Translations under genes and position numbers: made by a program
From: Rebecca billardiae RCC1528
Taxonomy: Eukaryota > Haptophyta
Direction: 5' to 3'
Assembly (NCBI GenBank): GCA_965240325.2
Contig: OZ251232.1
Coordinates: forward strand, 682,001-746,000
DNA length: 64,000 nt
The notes under the pieces: generated by a model
What the model saw: the letters and a program-made list of their open reading frames with translations, nothing else
What the model was told of the DNA's origin: nothing
Database searches by the model: none
In this document: positions 11,918 to 20,600 of the stretch, in pieces
Layout: each line of letters begins with the position of its first letter
Numbering within the stretch: the stretch's first letter is position 1

Positions 11918-13168
11918 TCACTCGGTAGCCGGGGGCAGCGCGCCGCGGATGAAGACCTCCTCGTCCGAGCTCGGCTGCACGAGCTCCATCAGCCCGGCCA
12001 CCGGGCGCACGCCCACCACGCGCGCGCGCACGTCCACGTGCGGGCAGAGCGCGGGCACGAAGGGCACGAGCACGCGCTCGGCCGGCCGCGCTGGCGCCAC
12101 GGCGAGCTTGGCGCGCCGGCCGCCAGCCGCGCGCGCCCCGCCGCCCCCGCCGCCGCCGCCTCCGCCCTCGGCCGCCGCCCCGGCAGCCGGCGGGTCCGAG
12201 TGCTGCTCCTTCTCAATGTCGAGCAGGTCGTTGCCCAGCCCCGGCGAGCCCGAGATCTCCTCGGCGCACACCACGCCCACCACGCGCCCCGCGCGGCGCG
12301 CCGGGTCCGCCAGCGCCGCGACGTCCGCCTCGCTCAGCGCCGGCTGCTCCGCACTCGGCCCCTCGCCGCCGCCCTCCGCGCGCTCCTCGCCGCCGCCGCC
12401 GCGCGCCGGCTGCGGGTCGAGCAGCCGCACCTCGCAGCCGACGATCTGCGCGGCGAGGTACTCGTCGTCGGCGAGCGAGGCGGGCCGCTCCTCGGCGCGC
12501 GAGAACAGGCGGCACCCCTTGAGCGCGAGCGCCGCGTCGCGGCTGGTCGAGCCCTCGAGCACCACCGTGAACACGGCGCCCTGCCCGGAGCGCAGCGTGC
12601 GCGCGCGCGCGCCCGAGAGCAGCCGCACCGGCCGCGGCGCGAGCCGCTTGGGCAGCTTGAGGTAGCGCTCGCCCGGCGTGCAGAGGCGCTCGTCGGCGAA
12701 GTGCGAGTCGGACAGCACCTTCAGCTCCCCGCGCACGCCGTGCGCGTCCAGCACGCGGCCGATCTCGAGGAAGCCAAACGTTGCCGGGTCGTCCGGGTCG
12801 ATCTCGGAAGTATCCGGAAAGTTCACCTCGCCGCGCGTGCGGTTGGCGCCGGCGCGCGCGGGGTCGAGCGCGCGGAGCGGGTTGGCCGGGCGCCGCCGGC
12901 CCGCCTCCACCGGCGTGCCCAGCTCCCCGCGCTCGAGCTGCGCCCCAAGCTCCTCGTGCGCGCGGCTGAACTCGGCATACTTGTTCCGCCGCGCGCGCGA
13001 ACGGCGCGCGCCCCCCTCGCGCGGCGGCTGAGGTGTCGGCACCGCGGCGCGAGGCGCGGAGCGCGGCGATGCGGCGCGCCCGGCGACGATCGGCACCGGC
13101 CGATGCACGCGCGTAGGCGCCGCCGTGAGGAGAGCGAGTGCGAGCGCCTGCACAGGCCAGGCCGCCAT
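11918..13168 (-). CDS. RIMM: Plastid-type RimM, 16S rRNA processing/ribosome maturation factor
   Basis: RimM binds ribosomal protein S19 and helps mature the head of the small ribosomal subunit; eukaryotic copies serve the plastid. This 416-residue protein has a hydrophobic leader (AAWPVQALALALLTAAPT) followed by an Arg/Pro/Ala-rich, acid-poor stretch to about residue 60, which fits a signal-plus-transit leader for a plastid of secondary origin. The RimM N-domain starts at EIGRVLDAHGVRGELKVLSD (about residue 134), and a PRC-barrel part runs from DDEYLAAQIVGCEVRLLD (about 230) through GRVVGVVCAEEISG to VLVPFVPALC and ARVVGVRPVAGLMEL (about 360-395). It is more than twice the bacterial length because of the leader and Gly/Glu-rich inserts in the PRC half. 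No intron is needed. It is divergent from the XK-related-like gene. Confidence 0.88.
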   Translation of the reverse strand: MAAWPVQALALALLTAAPTRVHRPVPIVAGRAASPRSAPRAAVPTPQPPREGGARRSRARRNKYAEFSRAHEELGAQLERGELGTPVEAGRRRPANPLRALDPARAGANRTRGEVNFPDTSEIDPDDPATFGFLEIGRVLDAHGVRGELKVLSDSHFADERLCTPGERYLKLPKRLAPRPVRLLSGARARTLRSGQGAVFTVVLEGSTSRDAALALKGCRLFSRAEERPASLADDEYLAAQIVGCEVRLLDPQPARGGGGEERAEGGGEGPSAEQPALSEADVAALADPARRAGRVVGVVCAEEISGSPGLGNDLLDIEKEQHSDPPAAGAAAEGGGGGGGGGGARAAGGRRAKLAVAPARPAERVLVPFVPALCPHVDVRARVVGVRPVAGLMELVQPSSDEEVFIRGALPPATE

Positions 13169-13348
13169 CGTGGACCTGACGGTGAGGCGGAGGAACGTGG
13201 AGTCGTGGACGGCAGGACCTGGCGGCGGTGGCGTTGATTTTCAATTTGGAGATTGATGAATGATGATTAGAAGAAAAGATGAATGGAAAGCTGAGCGCGG
13301 CCGCCTTGCCGCCGACAGCCGCGGCGCTGCGAGGCGCCCGTCCACGCA
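13169..13348. promoter_or_regulatory. Candidate bidirectional promoter, RimM and XK-related-like gene
   Basis: A 180-bp divergent spacer with a lower-GC core at about 13230-13290 (repeated GATGAAT-type and AGAAAAGA strings). No defined element is recognised. Confidence 0.35.
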
Positions 13349-14710
13349 ATGCCGGCGGTCGCAGCCCTGCTCGCCGCGCTCGCGCTCGCGCTCGCGCGCG
13401 GCCCCACGCCACCGCACGCCTCTCCCACCGACGGCCTCTCCGCGTCGCAGAGCGCTCGCGCCGAGTCGGACCGCGCCCTCGGCGGCACGACGCCAGAGGC
13501 GAGCGCCGAGTGCCTCGCGCTGGCGAGCCGGGCGGATTGGCGCTGGCTGAGGGTGCCCACGACCGTGGCCGAGCGCGTCGTGGGCGCCATCGCGCTGGTT
13601 GCCGTCACCATCGCCGCCTTTGCGCTCGGCGCCCTGCTGCGGCGCGCGCCTCACAAGGCGCACGCCGCGGCGCTTCTTGCCGGCGCCGCGCTCGCGACGA
13701 CGGACGGCTGGACGGACGTGCTCCTCGCCTCGGAGTGGGCGCGGTGCGGTCACGCTGGGCTGGCCGGGGTCAGCCTCGGCTGCGTCGCGCTGCACACCTT
13801 CTACGCGCTCGGCGCGAGCCGGCACGAGGACTACGCCCGAGAGCGCGGCCTGTGGCTCTCGTGCGCGCTGCAGCTGGGCGCCGTGCACGTGGCGGTGGCG
13901 CGCGTGGCGCAGGGCGAGCACGTGGCGAGGAAGGGCGACGTGTTCATGCTCAAGCTGCTCGAGGTGGCGCTCGAGGGCGCCGCGCAGACCTACCTGCAGA
14001 GCTACATGCTGCTGTGGACCGGCGCGGCGAACGCTTCGGCGCTCGCTCGCTTCTCATGGGCGGTGTCTGTGGGCACGCTCGCGCTCACGCTCGGCGAGTA
14101 CGTGGCGGCGGGGCTGCGCAGCGCGGCGCGCGCGGCGGCGGAGGGCGCGGCGGGGCAGCCGGTCGACGGCGCGACGGCCGCGCCATCGTGGCCGGAGCTC
14201 GGCGCGGCGCGCGCGCTGCCCGCGTGCGGCGTGCTCAGCCGCGCGCTCGCCGTCGTCAGCTTTGGCTGCGCGTTTGGAGTGTGGCTTGCGCCGCCGCTGC
14301 TGGGCGCGTTCGGAGTGCTCGTGCTGCTCGTGCGGCACGCGGGGTACTCGCACATCGAGACGGCGCCCAGCTCGGCGCGCAAGCTCGTCCGCGCGCTGAT
14401 CGCGACCCTGCTCTTCTACTCGGGCGCGCCGCTCCTCGTGCTGGGGGACCCGAGTCTGCTCACGCACGCGCGCGGCGAGGCGCGGGTGCAGCTGTGGGGC
14501 GCGGCGGTCGAGGCGGCGCTGGCGCTGTGCGCGCTGTGCGCGCCGTCGGCGTGGCGCGACGCGCAGCCCGCGGGCGTGCGCGCCGGCGTGGCGTGTGCCT
14601 TTGGCGCGTGCTGGCTGTGTCGGCTGGCGGCCGTCGCGCTGCTGCTGCGCGCGAAGGGCCGCTTCGCAGCTCGGCAGCACGTGCCACTTCGTGAGTACGA
14701 GTACGTCTGA
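13349..14710 (+). CDS. Multi-pass membrane protein, XK-related-like
   Basis: This 453-residue protein has a signal-like N-terminus (MPAVAALLAALALALARG) and about eight to ten hydrophobic segments (residues about 75-97, 105-125, 135-155, 170-190, 235-260, 295-335, 350-370, 380-400, 415-435). The segment MLKLLEVALEGAAQTYLQSY (about 199-218) strongly recalls the conserved Glu-rich, PQL-type helix of XK/XKR proteins, and DGWTDVLLASEW with the following hydrophobic helix resembles their first membrane segment. XKR proteins are phospholipid scramblase-type plasma-membrane proteins. The match is by pattern only, so an unrelated algal membrane family remains possible. It ends in a Tyr/Glu-rich tail (LREYEYV). 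Single exon, divergent from RimM. Confidence 0.6.
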   Translation: MPAVAALLAALALALARGPTPPHASPTDGLSASQSARAESDRALGGTTPEASAECLALASRADWRWLRVPTTVAERVVGAIALVAVTIAAFALGALLRRAPHKAHAAALLAGAALATTDGWTDVLLASEWARCGHAGLAGVSLGCVALHTFYALGASRHEDYARERGLWLSCALQLGAVHVAVARVAQGEHVARKGDVFMLKLLEVALEGAAQTYLQSYMLLWTGAANASALARFSWAVSVGTLALTLGEYVAAGLRSAARAAAEGAAGQPVDGATAAPSWPELGAARALPACGVLSRALAVVSFGCAFGVWLAPPLLGAFGVLVLLVRHAGYSHIETAPSSARKLVRALIATLLFYSGAPLLVLGDPSLLTHARGEARVQLWGAAVEAALALCALCAPSAWRDAQPAGVRAGVACAFGACWLCRLAAVALLLRAKGRFAARQHVPLREYEYV

Positions 14711-14782
14711 CGAGTGACGCGATGCCGAGACTGATGAGACTCGGAGTCTGAGGAGACTGACGATCGTCATCGTTCGATCGTC

Positions 14783-14913
14783 ATGGCCCGCGGTGCAGGG
14801 CGGAGCGCGTAGCGAGTGGAGCCCCGCCGGGGGCCCTCACTACGTTATTGTCAAAATAAAGATCTTTTGATCAAAGAAAAGGGGACGGGGGACGATTTTG
14901 AGGGCTAGCCGTT
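14783..14913 (+). repeat. Dispersed repeat, copy B
   Basis: Same element as at 10029: it opens ATGGCCCGCGGTGCAGGGCG, has the AAGATCTTTTGATCAAAG core, and ends GGGGACGGGGGACGATTTTG then AGGGCT. It lies just past the 3' end of the aldo/keto reductase gene, facing the inverted partial copy at 16480. Confidence 0.72.
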
Positions 14914-15120
14914 GGAGGGTGAGGGTACCCGCCTGCGGGATGGCGACGGCGTTCTCGGCAGCGACCTGACAAAGCGCGGGCGGTGCTGGGCCAGCTGGGG
15001 TGCTGCAACCGTGCCGCAGCTGCGCCCCGCCATCCGCCATCACCCGCCGCCAACATCCACCGGCGGCCTGGCCGAAGGAAGCCAGCCGCACGCGACAGCG
15101 CACGCGCTCCGCGCGAGTCC

Positions 15121-16361
15121 CTACGCGGCCTTGGGCTTGCGCGGGCCGCTAGCGCCGTCGCCGGCGTGCAGCGCGCCGCGCGACTGCTCCGCCGCCGCGC
15201 GCTCGCGCCACGGCAGCGCGGGCGGGCGCAGCCAGCGCTCGAGCTTGTACGCACTCACGAGCAGGGAGAGGAGGACGACGAAGATGCCGCGCTTCCACAC
15301 GGGCTTGTCGAGCGTGCTGCGGTCGAGCGCGAGCGCGTCGAGCTCTTTGAGCTCGGCCTCGCCCAGACTCCAGCCGAGCGCCGAGGCGGCGCTGTGCACG
15401 TGCTGTGCGCTCTTGCAGCCCACCAGCGGGACGGCGCCGCGCGACACCGCCCAGTTGATGCACACGGCGGCCATGCTGACGCCGTGCGCCTGCGCCGAGG
15501 CGTGCACGCGCGCGCGGAGCGGCGCGAGCTCGTCGTAGCTCGTCCGCGCCATCCGCGTCATCCGGATCGCGCCGACGCGCTCGCGCGTGAGCCCGTCAGC
15601 CAGCAGCCCCTGGCCGAGCGTGCCGTACGCCATGATGCGCACGCCCAGCTCGTCGCACGCGCGCTTGGTCTCGCGCAGCGCGGCCGAGTTGTACGAGAGG
15701 AGGGAGAAGTGGATCTGGTTGGCGGCGAGCGCGCGGCCGCGCGCCCTCGCCACCGCCGCCGCGCGGCGCACCTGCGCGGCGTCACAGTTGGACACGCCCA
15801 CGTCCTGCACCAGACCGAGCTCGGCCGCGTCGCACGCGCCGTGCATCCACGTCTCGATCGGGACCGGGTGCACCGGCGAGTGGATGAGGAGGAGGGCGAT
15901 GGGGTGGCCGCCGAGCCGGGCGAGCATGTCGCGGGTGGCCTGCACGACCGCCCCGCGCGTGAACCGCCACGCAGTCGGCAGGAACTTGGTGCACACCGCG
16001 ATGGGCGGCGCGGCGCCGTCGGGGCGCGCGGCCGCGCGCCGGTCGAGCACGTCCCGCACGCGCTCCTCCGAGCTGCCTCCGCCGTAGCCCTCGGCGCTGC
16101 GCACGCCGCGCCCGCCGCGACGCGCCGCGAGAGGGGAGGGCTCAGCCTCTCGCGCGCGTCCGCGCAGCGCGCTCGGCGCCGCGGCGCCCACCTGTCAAAG
16201 AAGGCGATGCCGTGCTCGTCCATCGCGGCGACGACCGCGTCGACGGCGTCGTCGGAGAGGGCGCCGCGGTTGAGCTTCTCGTCCAGCCAGCAGGTGCCCC
16301 ACTGCATCGTCCCCGCGCAGAGGGGCTGCTTCAGGCGGATGGTGCCGATGGACGTCGCCAT
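15121..16361 (-). CDS. Aldo/keto reductase with C-terminal membrane anchor, one intron
   Basis: An NADPH-dependent TIM-barrel oxidoreductase of 381 residues in two exons, 16361-16192 and 16096-15121; the 95-bp intron has donor GTGGGC and acceptor CAG and leaves the frame intact. The catalytic tetrad of the family is visible: Asp and Tyr in FFDSAEGYGGG, rebuilt across the splice (about residues 54-64), Lys in VCTKFLPTAW (about 92), and His in LLLIHSPVHP (about 125). Cofactor-side motifs include VGVSNCDAAQVRRAA and ANQIHFSLLS. The start at 16361 gives MATSIGTIRLKQ; the same frame stays open further upstream into repeat sequence. After the barrel comes a hydrophobic helix, GIFVVLLSLLVSAYKLERWL, and a basic tail, which is unusual and suggests membrane tethering. 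The substrate is unknown. Confidence 0.88.
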
Positions 16362-16479
16362 CGCCGCGGTCTCGGCCGGGAAGAGTCGGACGGCCCCAGC
16401 AACCGAGCGGAAAATAAAGCGAAAACTCACCGCCGGCCCCGCCGCGCCCTCAACCAAAGAAATAGAGGGGGTCCTCAAC

Positions 16480-16515
16480 AGCCCTCAAAATCCTCCCCCG
16501 TCCCCTTTTCTTTCG
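16480..16515 (-). repeat. Dispersed repeat, partial inverted copy C
   Basis: On the minus strand this reads AAAGAAAAGGGGACGGGGGA then GGATTTTGAGGGCT, matching the end of copies A and B. It is inverted relative to copy B, so the aldo/keto reductase gene lies between the two. Confidence 0.65.
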
Positions 16516-16909
16516 TTCACGCCACAGTAGTACTCTGAGACGCACTCACGTGTCACTTTGCAGCGGGCCGCAGAGCCCAGCTGGCACTGGTGGCAGTGGT
16601 GCAGTGCTGCGCGACACGCACTCACTCAGTCCAGAGGCGGAGGGACGAGGGTGAGAGTGAGACTGAGAGGCAGAAGCCGAAGTAAGTGGCGCTAGCGCGG
16701 CATCAGCACTCGCCGCGCCCGCCAATCGGCCATCGGGGTGCCGGGCGCGGTCGCGACGGGCCACGGGGCTCCTCACTGGCGCTTTCGCCCCCAGTAGTTG
16801 TTTGTGGACAAGCCCCTTGGTCGGATGTCCACGAGACCACCTCGCCAGTCACGTACCATCACGAGTTCATCCGTGGCTACCACCGGGGCAGTCAGCCGCA
16901 GCAGTGCTC
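16516..16909. other. Intergenic spacer, nothing recognised
   Basis: About 390 bp between the upstream flank of the aldo/keto reductase gene and the stop codon of TMEM14. It is GC-rich, and I see no coding or RNA signal. Confidence 0.5.
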
Positions 16910-17233
16910 CTAGCGCCACTCGATAGCCTTGTTGATGTGGTAGGCCGCCGAGACGCAGCCAATGGTGGCAATCATGCCAGCGGGGAACACCTTGCCCGTA
17001 GACAGCGTGCGAATCCCCATCGACGCGCCGAGCACGCTCCCGAGCACGCCTGCCGCACCGTGCCCTTCAAACTCAGCCGAGTTGTCGATCGCATTGCCAG
17101 AGGCGATGTAGCCCGCGCCGAAGCTCAGGCCTGCGATGAGCGACGCGCGAGAGCCCTTTCGGAAGTATCCCATGAGACCGCCGGCGATCATCACCACGCC
17201 CACCGCGTAGGCCGGATGCGCCTGGCCAGTCAT
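16910..17233 (-). CDS. TMEM14: TMEM14/FAX-family small membrane protein
   Basis: A 107-residue protein of the TMEM14 (UPF0136) family, four short membrane helices rich in Gly/Ala/Ser. Typical motifs are AYAVGVVMIAGGLMGYFRKG (residues 9-28), SLIAGLSFGAGYIASG (31-46), GVLGSVLGASMGIRTLSTGK (62-81) and FPAGMIATIGCVSAAYHINK (83-102). Length matches the family. Animal members act in mitochondrial haem/porphyrin transport, and plant members (FAX) export fatty acids from plastids; the short form without a transit peptide does not decide between these. It lies 250 bp downstream of the megasynthase stop on the same strand. A lipid-export role next to a polyketide synthase is tempting but unproven. Confidence 0.9.
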   Translation of the reverse strand: MTGQAHPAYAVGVVMIAGGLMGYFRKGSRASLIAGLSFGAGYIASGNAIDNSAEFEGHGAAGVLGSVLGASMGIRTLSTGKVFPAGMIATIGCVSAAYHINKAIEWR

Positions 17234-17483
17234 GGCGGGCAGCGACGCACGGCCAGCGACACGGCCGCGAGAACCGATGAGCTTGCTGCGAGCGCCTGCG
17301 GCGAAACGGCCCGTTACATCTCACCGGACCTGTTCGGGCCCAGCACTTCGATGGCGTCCGTGCCCGTGCTCGGGGGGCATGGCCAACATGAGGCAACAGC
17401 ACTTCCGACGCTATCAAGTGCGCACGGCACATCGCCGTCGTGTTCATCGGTCGTCGTGAATGCGCGCGTCCTTCGCGTCCTCA

Positions 17484-20400
17484 TCAGTCCGACTTGGCAT
17501 GGCTTGCTGCTGCCTGCGCGCCGCCGTCGCTGGTACGGTCTGCGGCGTAATCAGTGCCGCCCGTGGCATCTGCGTCAGCGTGGCGCCGGTGCACAGCGAC
17601 AGTGGCAGTGCTGCTGCCGTCGTCGCCGGCACGCGCCCGCCACTTGACGCGCGCGTCGCCAGAGTCGTCACCGGCCGTGCCGCCGCCCGCGGCGTCAGCC
17701 CCGGGGCGCGGCGGAGCGTCGAGGTCACACAGCCGCTCGGCGAGCGAGCCCGACCAGAGCATGTGCCCGGGCAGCACCTCGTGCTTGAGCACGAGCGTGA
17801 GCGGCGTGATGGCGCAGCCGGCCGAGACGACCGCGCCCGCCTGCGCGAGCGAGCGCGGGCCGACGCACACCGCGCCCTCGCCGATGCGCACGCGGCTGTG
17901 CCGCATCGCGCCGTGGTCCACCACGTGCGGGAAGATGAGGACACCGTCTGCCAGCACAGAGCGCGCGCCCAGCTCGATGCTCTCCTGCTCCACCGGCGGC
18001 GGCACGTCGACGTAGGCCGACGCGGGCTCGGCCACCGACGCGCCGAGCGCGCGCCAGAGCAGCGTCATGAGCTCGGTGCCTGCGCGCGCGCGCGGGCGCG
18101 CGGTGGCGTGAGGGTGCGCGAGCGTGCGCGCGCGCAGGCCACGGGCGGCCGCACGGGGCGGCGCGCGCCTCGCCGCGTGCGCGCGCGCACGGCGCAGGCG
18201 CCTCCCGCGCGCACACCTCCGATCAGGTCTGTGGGGATGTGCGCGTGCAGCAGGCCCAGGATGGACCACACCGCGCGGTGCGTGCCGTGCAGCGAGTGCT
18301 CGCCCTGCGTGCAGCGCAGCGGGCACGGCGTGGCGCGCGCGCGCGCGCGACGCAAGTCAGCCGGCCGCGCGCGAAACCTCGCCCGCGCCGCGCCCGCTGC
18401 GGCGGCGCGCAGGCGCGCGCGGCCGGAGCGCGCCGCGCTGGCCGGGGGGCCGCGCGCACCGTGAAGCGCACGCCGGTGAGCGCGCGCAGGCCGAGCACTG
18501 CCGCGAGCAGCGCGCCCACCGCGAGCGCATACGCGAGGGCGATGCCGAGCGTGAGCGGCACCATCGCCACCGCCGCCCCGTGCGCGCCGTGCCGCGCCAG
18601 CGCGGGGCCGAGCACGGCGGGTGCGCCCAGCACGGCAAGCAGCCCCGGCGTGAGCCAGGTGCCCAGTGTGAGCAGCTGCGCGCCGCCGCCGGCGCAGAGC
18701 GTGAGGAGGAGCACGCGCCACGAGCCGCCGCCGTCGGCGGGCGGCGCGGCCGCGAGGCCGGGCTCCGCAGCGCCCCGGCCGCGCGACAGCCGCTCCAGCG
18801 TCTCAAAGTGCGACTGGCGAGATGCGCGCGAGATGCGCGCGAGATGCGCGCGCGATGCGGCGGCGGGCGGGCGCCGGGGGGGGGGGCGTCGGCGCGTGAG
18901 AGCGGGCGGCGCGTGCGCACCCAGGCCGCGCGCGGCGGCGCCTCTCCCCCGCCGCTGCTGGCGCGGCGGCGGCGCGGCGCCGAGCCCAATCTCGGCGCCA
19001 TCTCGGCGCCATCTCGGCGCCATCTCGGCGCCATCTCGGCGCCATCTCGCTCGCGCGGCACCGGCCCGGGCGGTGCGGCGCACCTTGAGACCGGAGTCGA
19101 GCAGCCGCGCCGGACTGCCCACCCAGGTGGAGCGCGCGGCGAGCGCGCGGCGCGCGGACACGGCGGTGAGCGAGCCCACAGTGACGTCGACGTCGGTCGC
19201 GGTGCCGGCGAGCATGTGCGCGTGCTCGGCAAGGAGCGTGCGCGCGCCCACGCGCACGGGCGCGCGCAGCGTGAGCGCGCCGCCGCCCCCGTCCTCCGCG
19301 CGTCCGCCGGGCGCGTCCGCGTCCGCGCCGCGCGCCTCGGCCGCGTCCGCCGCGCGCGTCGGCAGGAGCACCGCCCCCCAGCCCAGCCAGGCGTCGTCGC
19401 TGATCTCGACGAGGTCGGCGTCGGCGCCGACGAGCGTGCTCGCGATGAAGGCGCGCGCGCCGACGCGCGCGCCGAGCGCGCGGCTTAGCGCGCGGCTGAG
19501 CGCGCCGCCTCCGCCCACGTACGCGGCCATGGGCGCCGAGGTGCACAGCGCGTCGACCGCCCACGCGCACACCGCCTCGCGCGCCGACGGCCGGCGCACG
19601 CCCGCCCGCGCCTGCGCGCACAGCAGCCGCTTCGCGCCGACGGCGAGCAGAACGTAGGCGGCCCTCGACAGCAGCTGCCCGCACACGAGCCGGAGCGCGG
19701 AGGGCGGCGCGCGCGCGAGCAGCAGCAGCGAGGGCGAGGCGGACGCGGCGTGCGCGAGCAGCAGCGCGAGGTGCGCGAGGGCGAGCAGCGCGCACGCCGG
19801 CGGCGCGGGCCGCACATGCGCGCGCGCGGCCGCCGAGCGGCGTGGCGCGTCGTCAGGCGCGTCGGCGTCTGCGCGGACGTTCGCGTCGGCGTCCGCGTCG
19901 GCGACGGCGCGCGCGGGCGCGCCCGCCACGTGCGCGCCCGGCGGCACCGCCGTGCCCGCGAGCGCGTGCGACAGCGGCGCGACGGACGCGCCGGCGCCGA
20001 CGCGCGCGCCCGCGCTGAGCACGCTGCCCGGCCCGACCGCGGCGCGCGCGCCGACCGCCACCGCGTCGAAGCGCACGAGCACGCCGCCCTGCGCCGCGAC
20101 GAACCGATGCGCGAGCACGCACACGTCCCGGCCGAGGCGCGCGCCTTCGCCCAGCTCGAGCAGCTCGGGGTCGTCGATCAGCGCGGTGTCCACGATGGCG
20201 CCCGCGCCGAGCCGCGCGCCGCACAGCCGCCAGAGCGCGGCGCACAGCGGCCCGCCGCGCACCACCGACGCCCAGTGCTTCAGCGGCAGCAGCAGCCGGC
20301 CGGCGAGCCACCACCGAGCGAACGGCCACGACCACAGCCGCAGTGCCGACCCCGGGCGCAGCGGAGGCCGCACCAGCCTGCGCGCGGCCGCGCACAGCAG

Positions 20401-20600
20401 CACGACGCACAGCGCGTTCGCGCCGTGCATCGGCGGCAGCAGGCACAGCGCCCACCACAGCGGCCGCGTGCGCGCCACGTGCACGCTCGCCGCGTACAAC
20501 GGGATCGCACCCGCCGCGTGCACACAGAAGGCACACAGCGCGCACGCAAGCTGCACCGCTCGGCGCGCGGCCGGCCGCATCGGCGGCGCGAGTGTGGCGA
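17484..20600 (-). other. Megasynthase: membrane-embedded left-handed beta-helix terminal domain
   Basis: Hydrophobic helices (LACALCAFCVHAAGAIPLYA; CLLPPMHGANALCVVLLCAA) alternate with hexapeptide beta-helix stretches (GARLGAGAIVDTALIDDPEL, GARLGRDVCVLAHRF, VGARAAVGPGSVLSAGARVG), and the set is repeated a second time, then completed by three small exons (HSLHGTHRAVWSILGLL; GARSVLADGVLIFPHVVDHG). This is the architecture of the terminal domain of unknown function at the end of bacterial NRPSs such as polylysine synthetase (TIGR02353), where it is membrane-bound. Confidence 0.8.
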
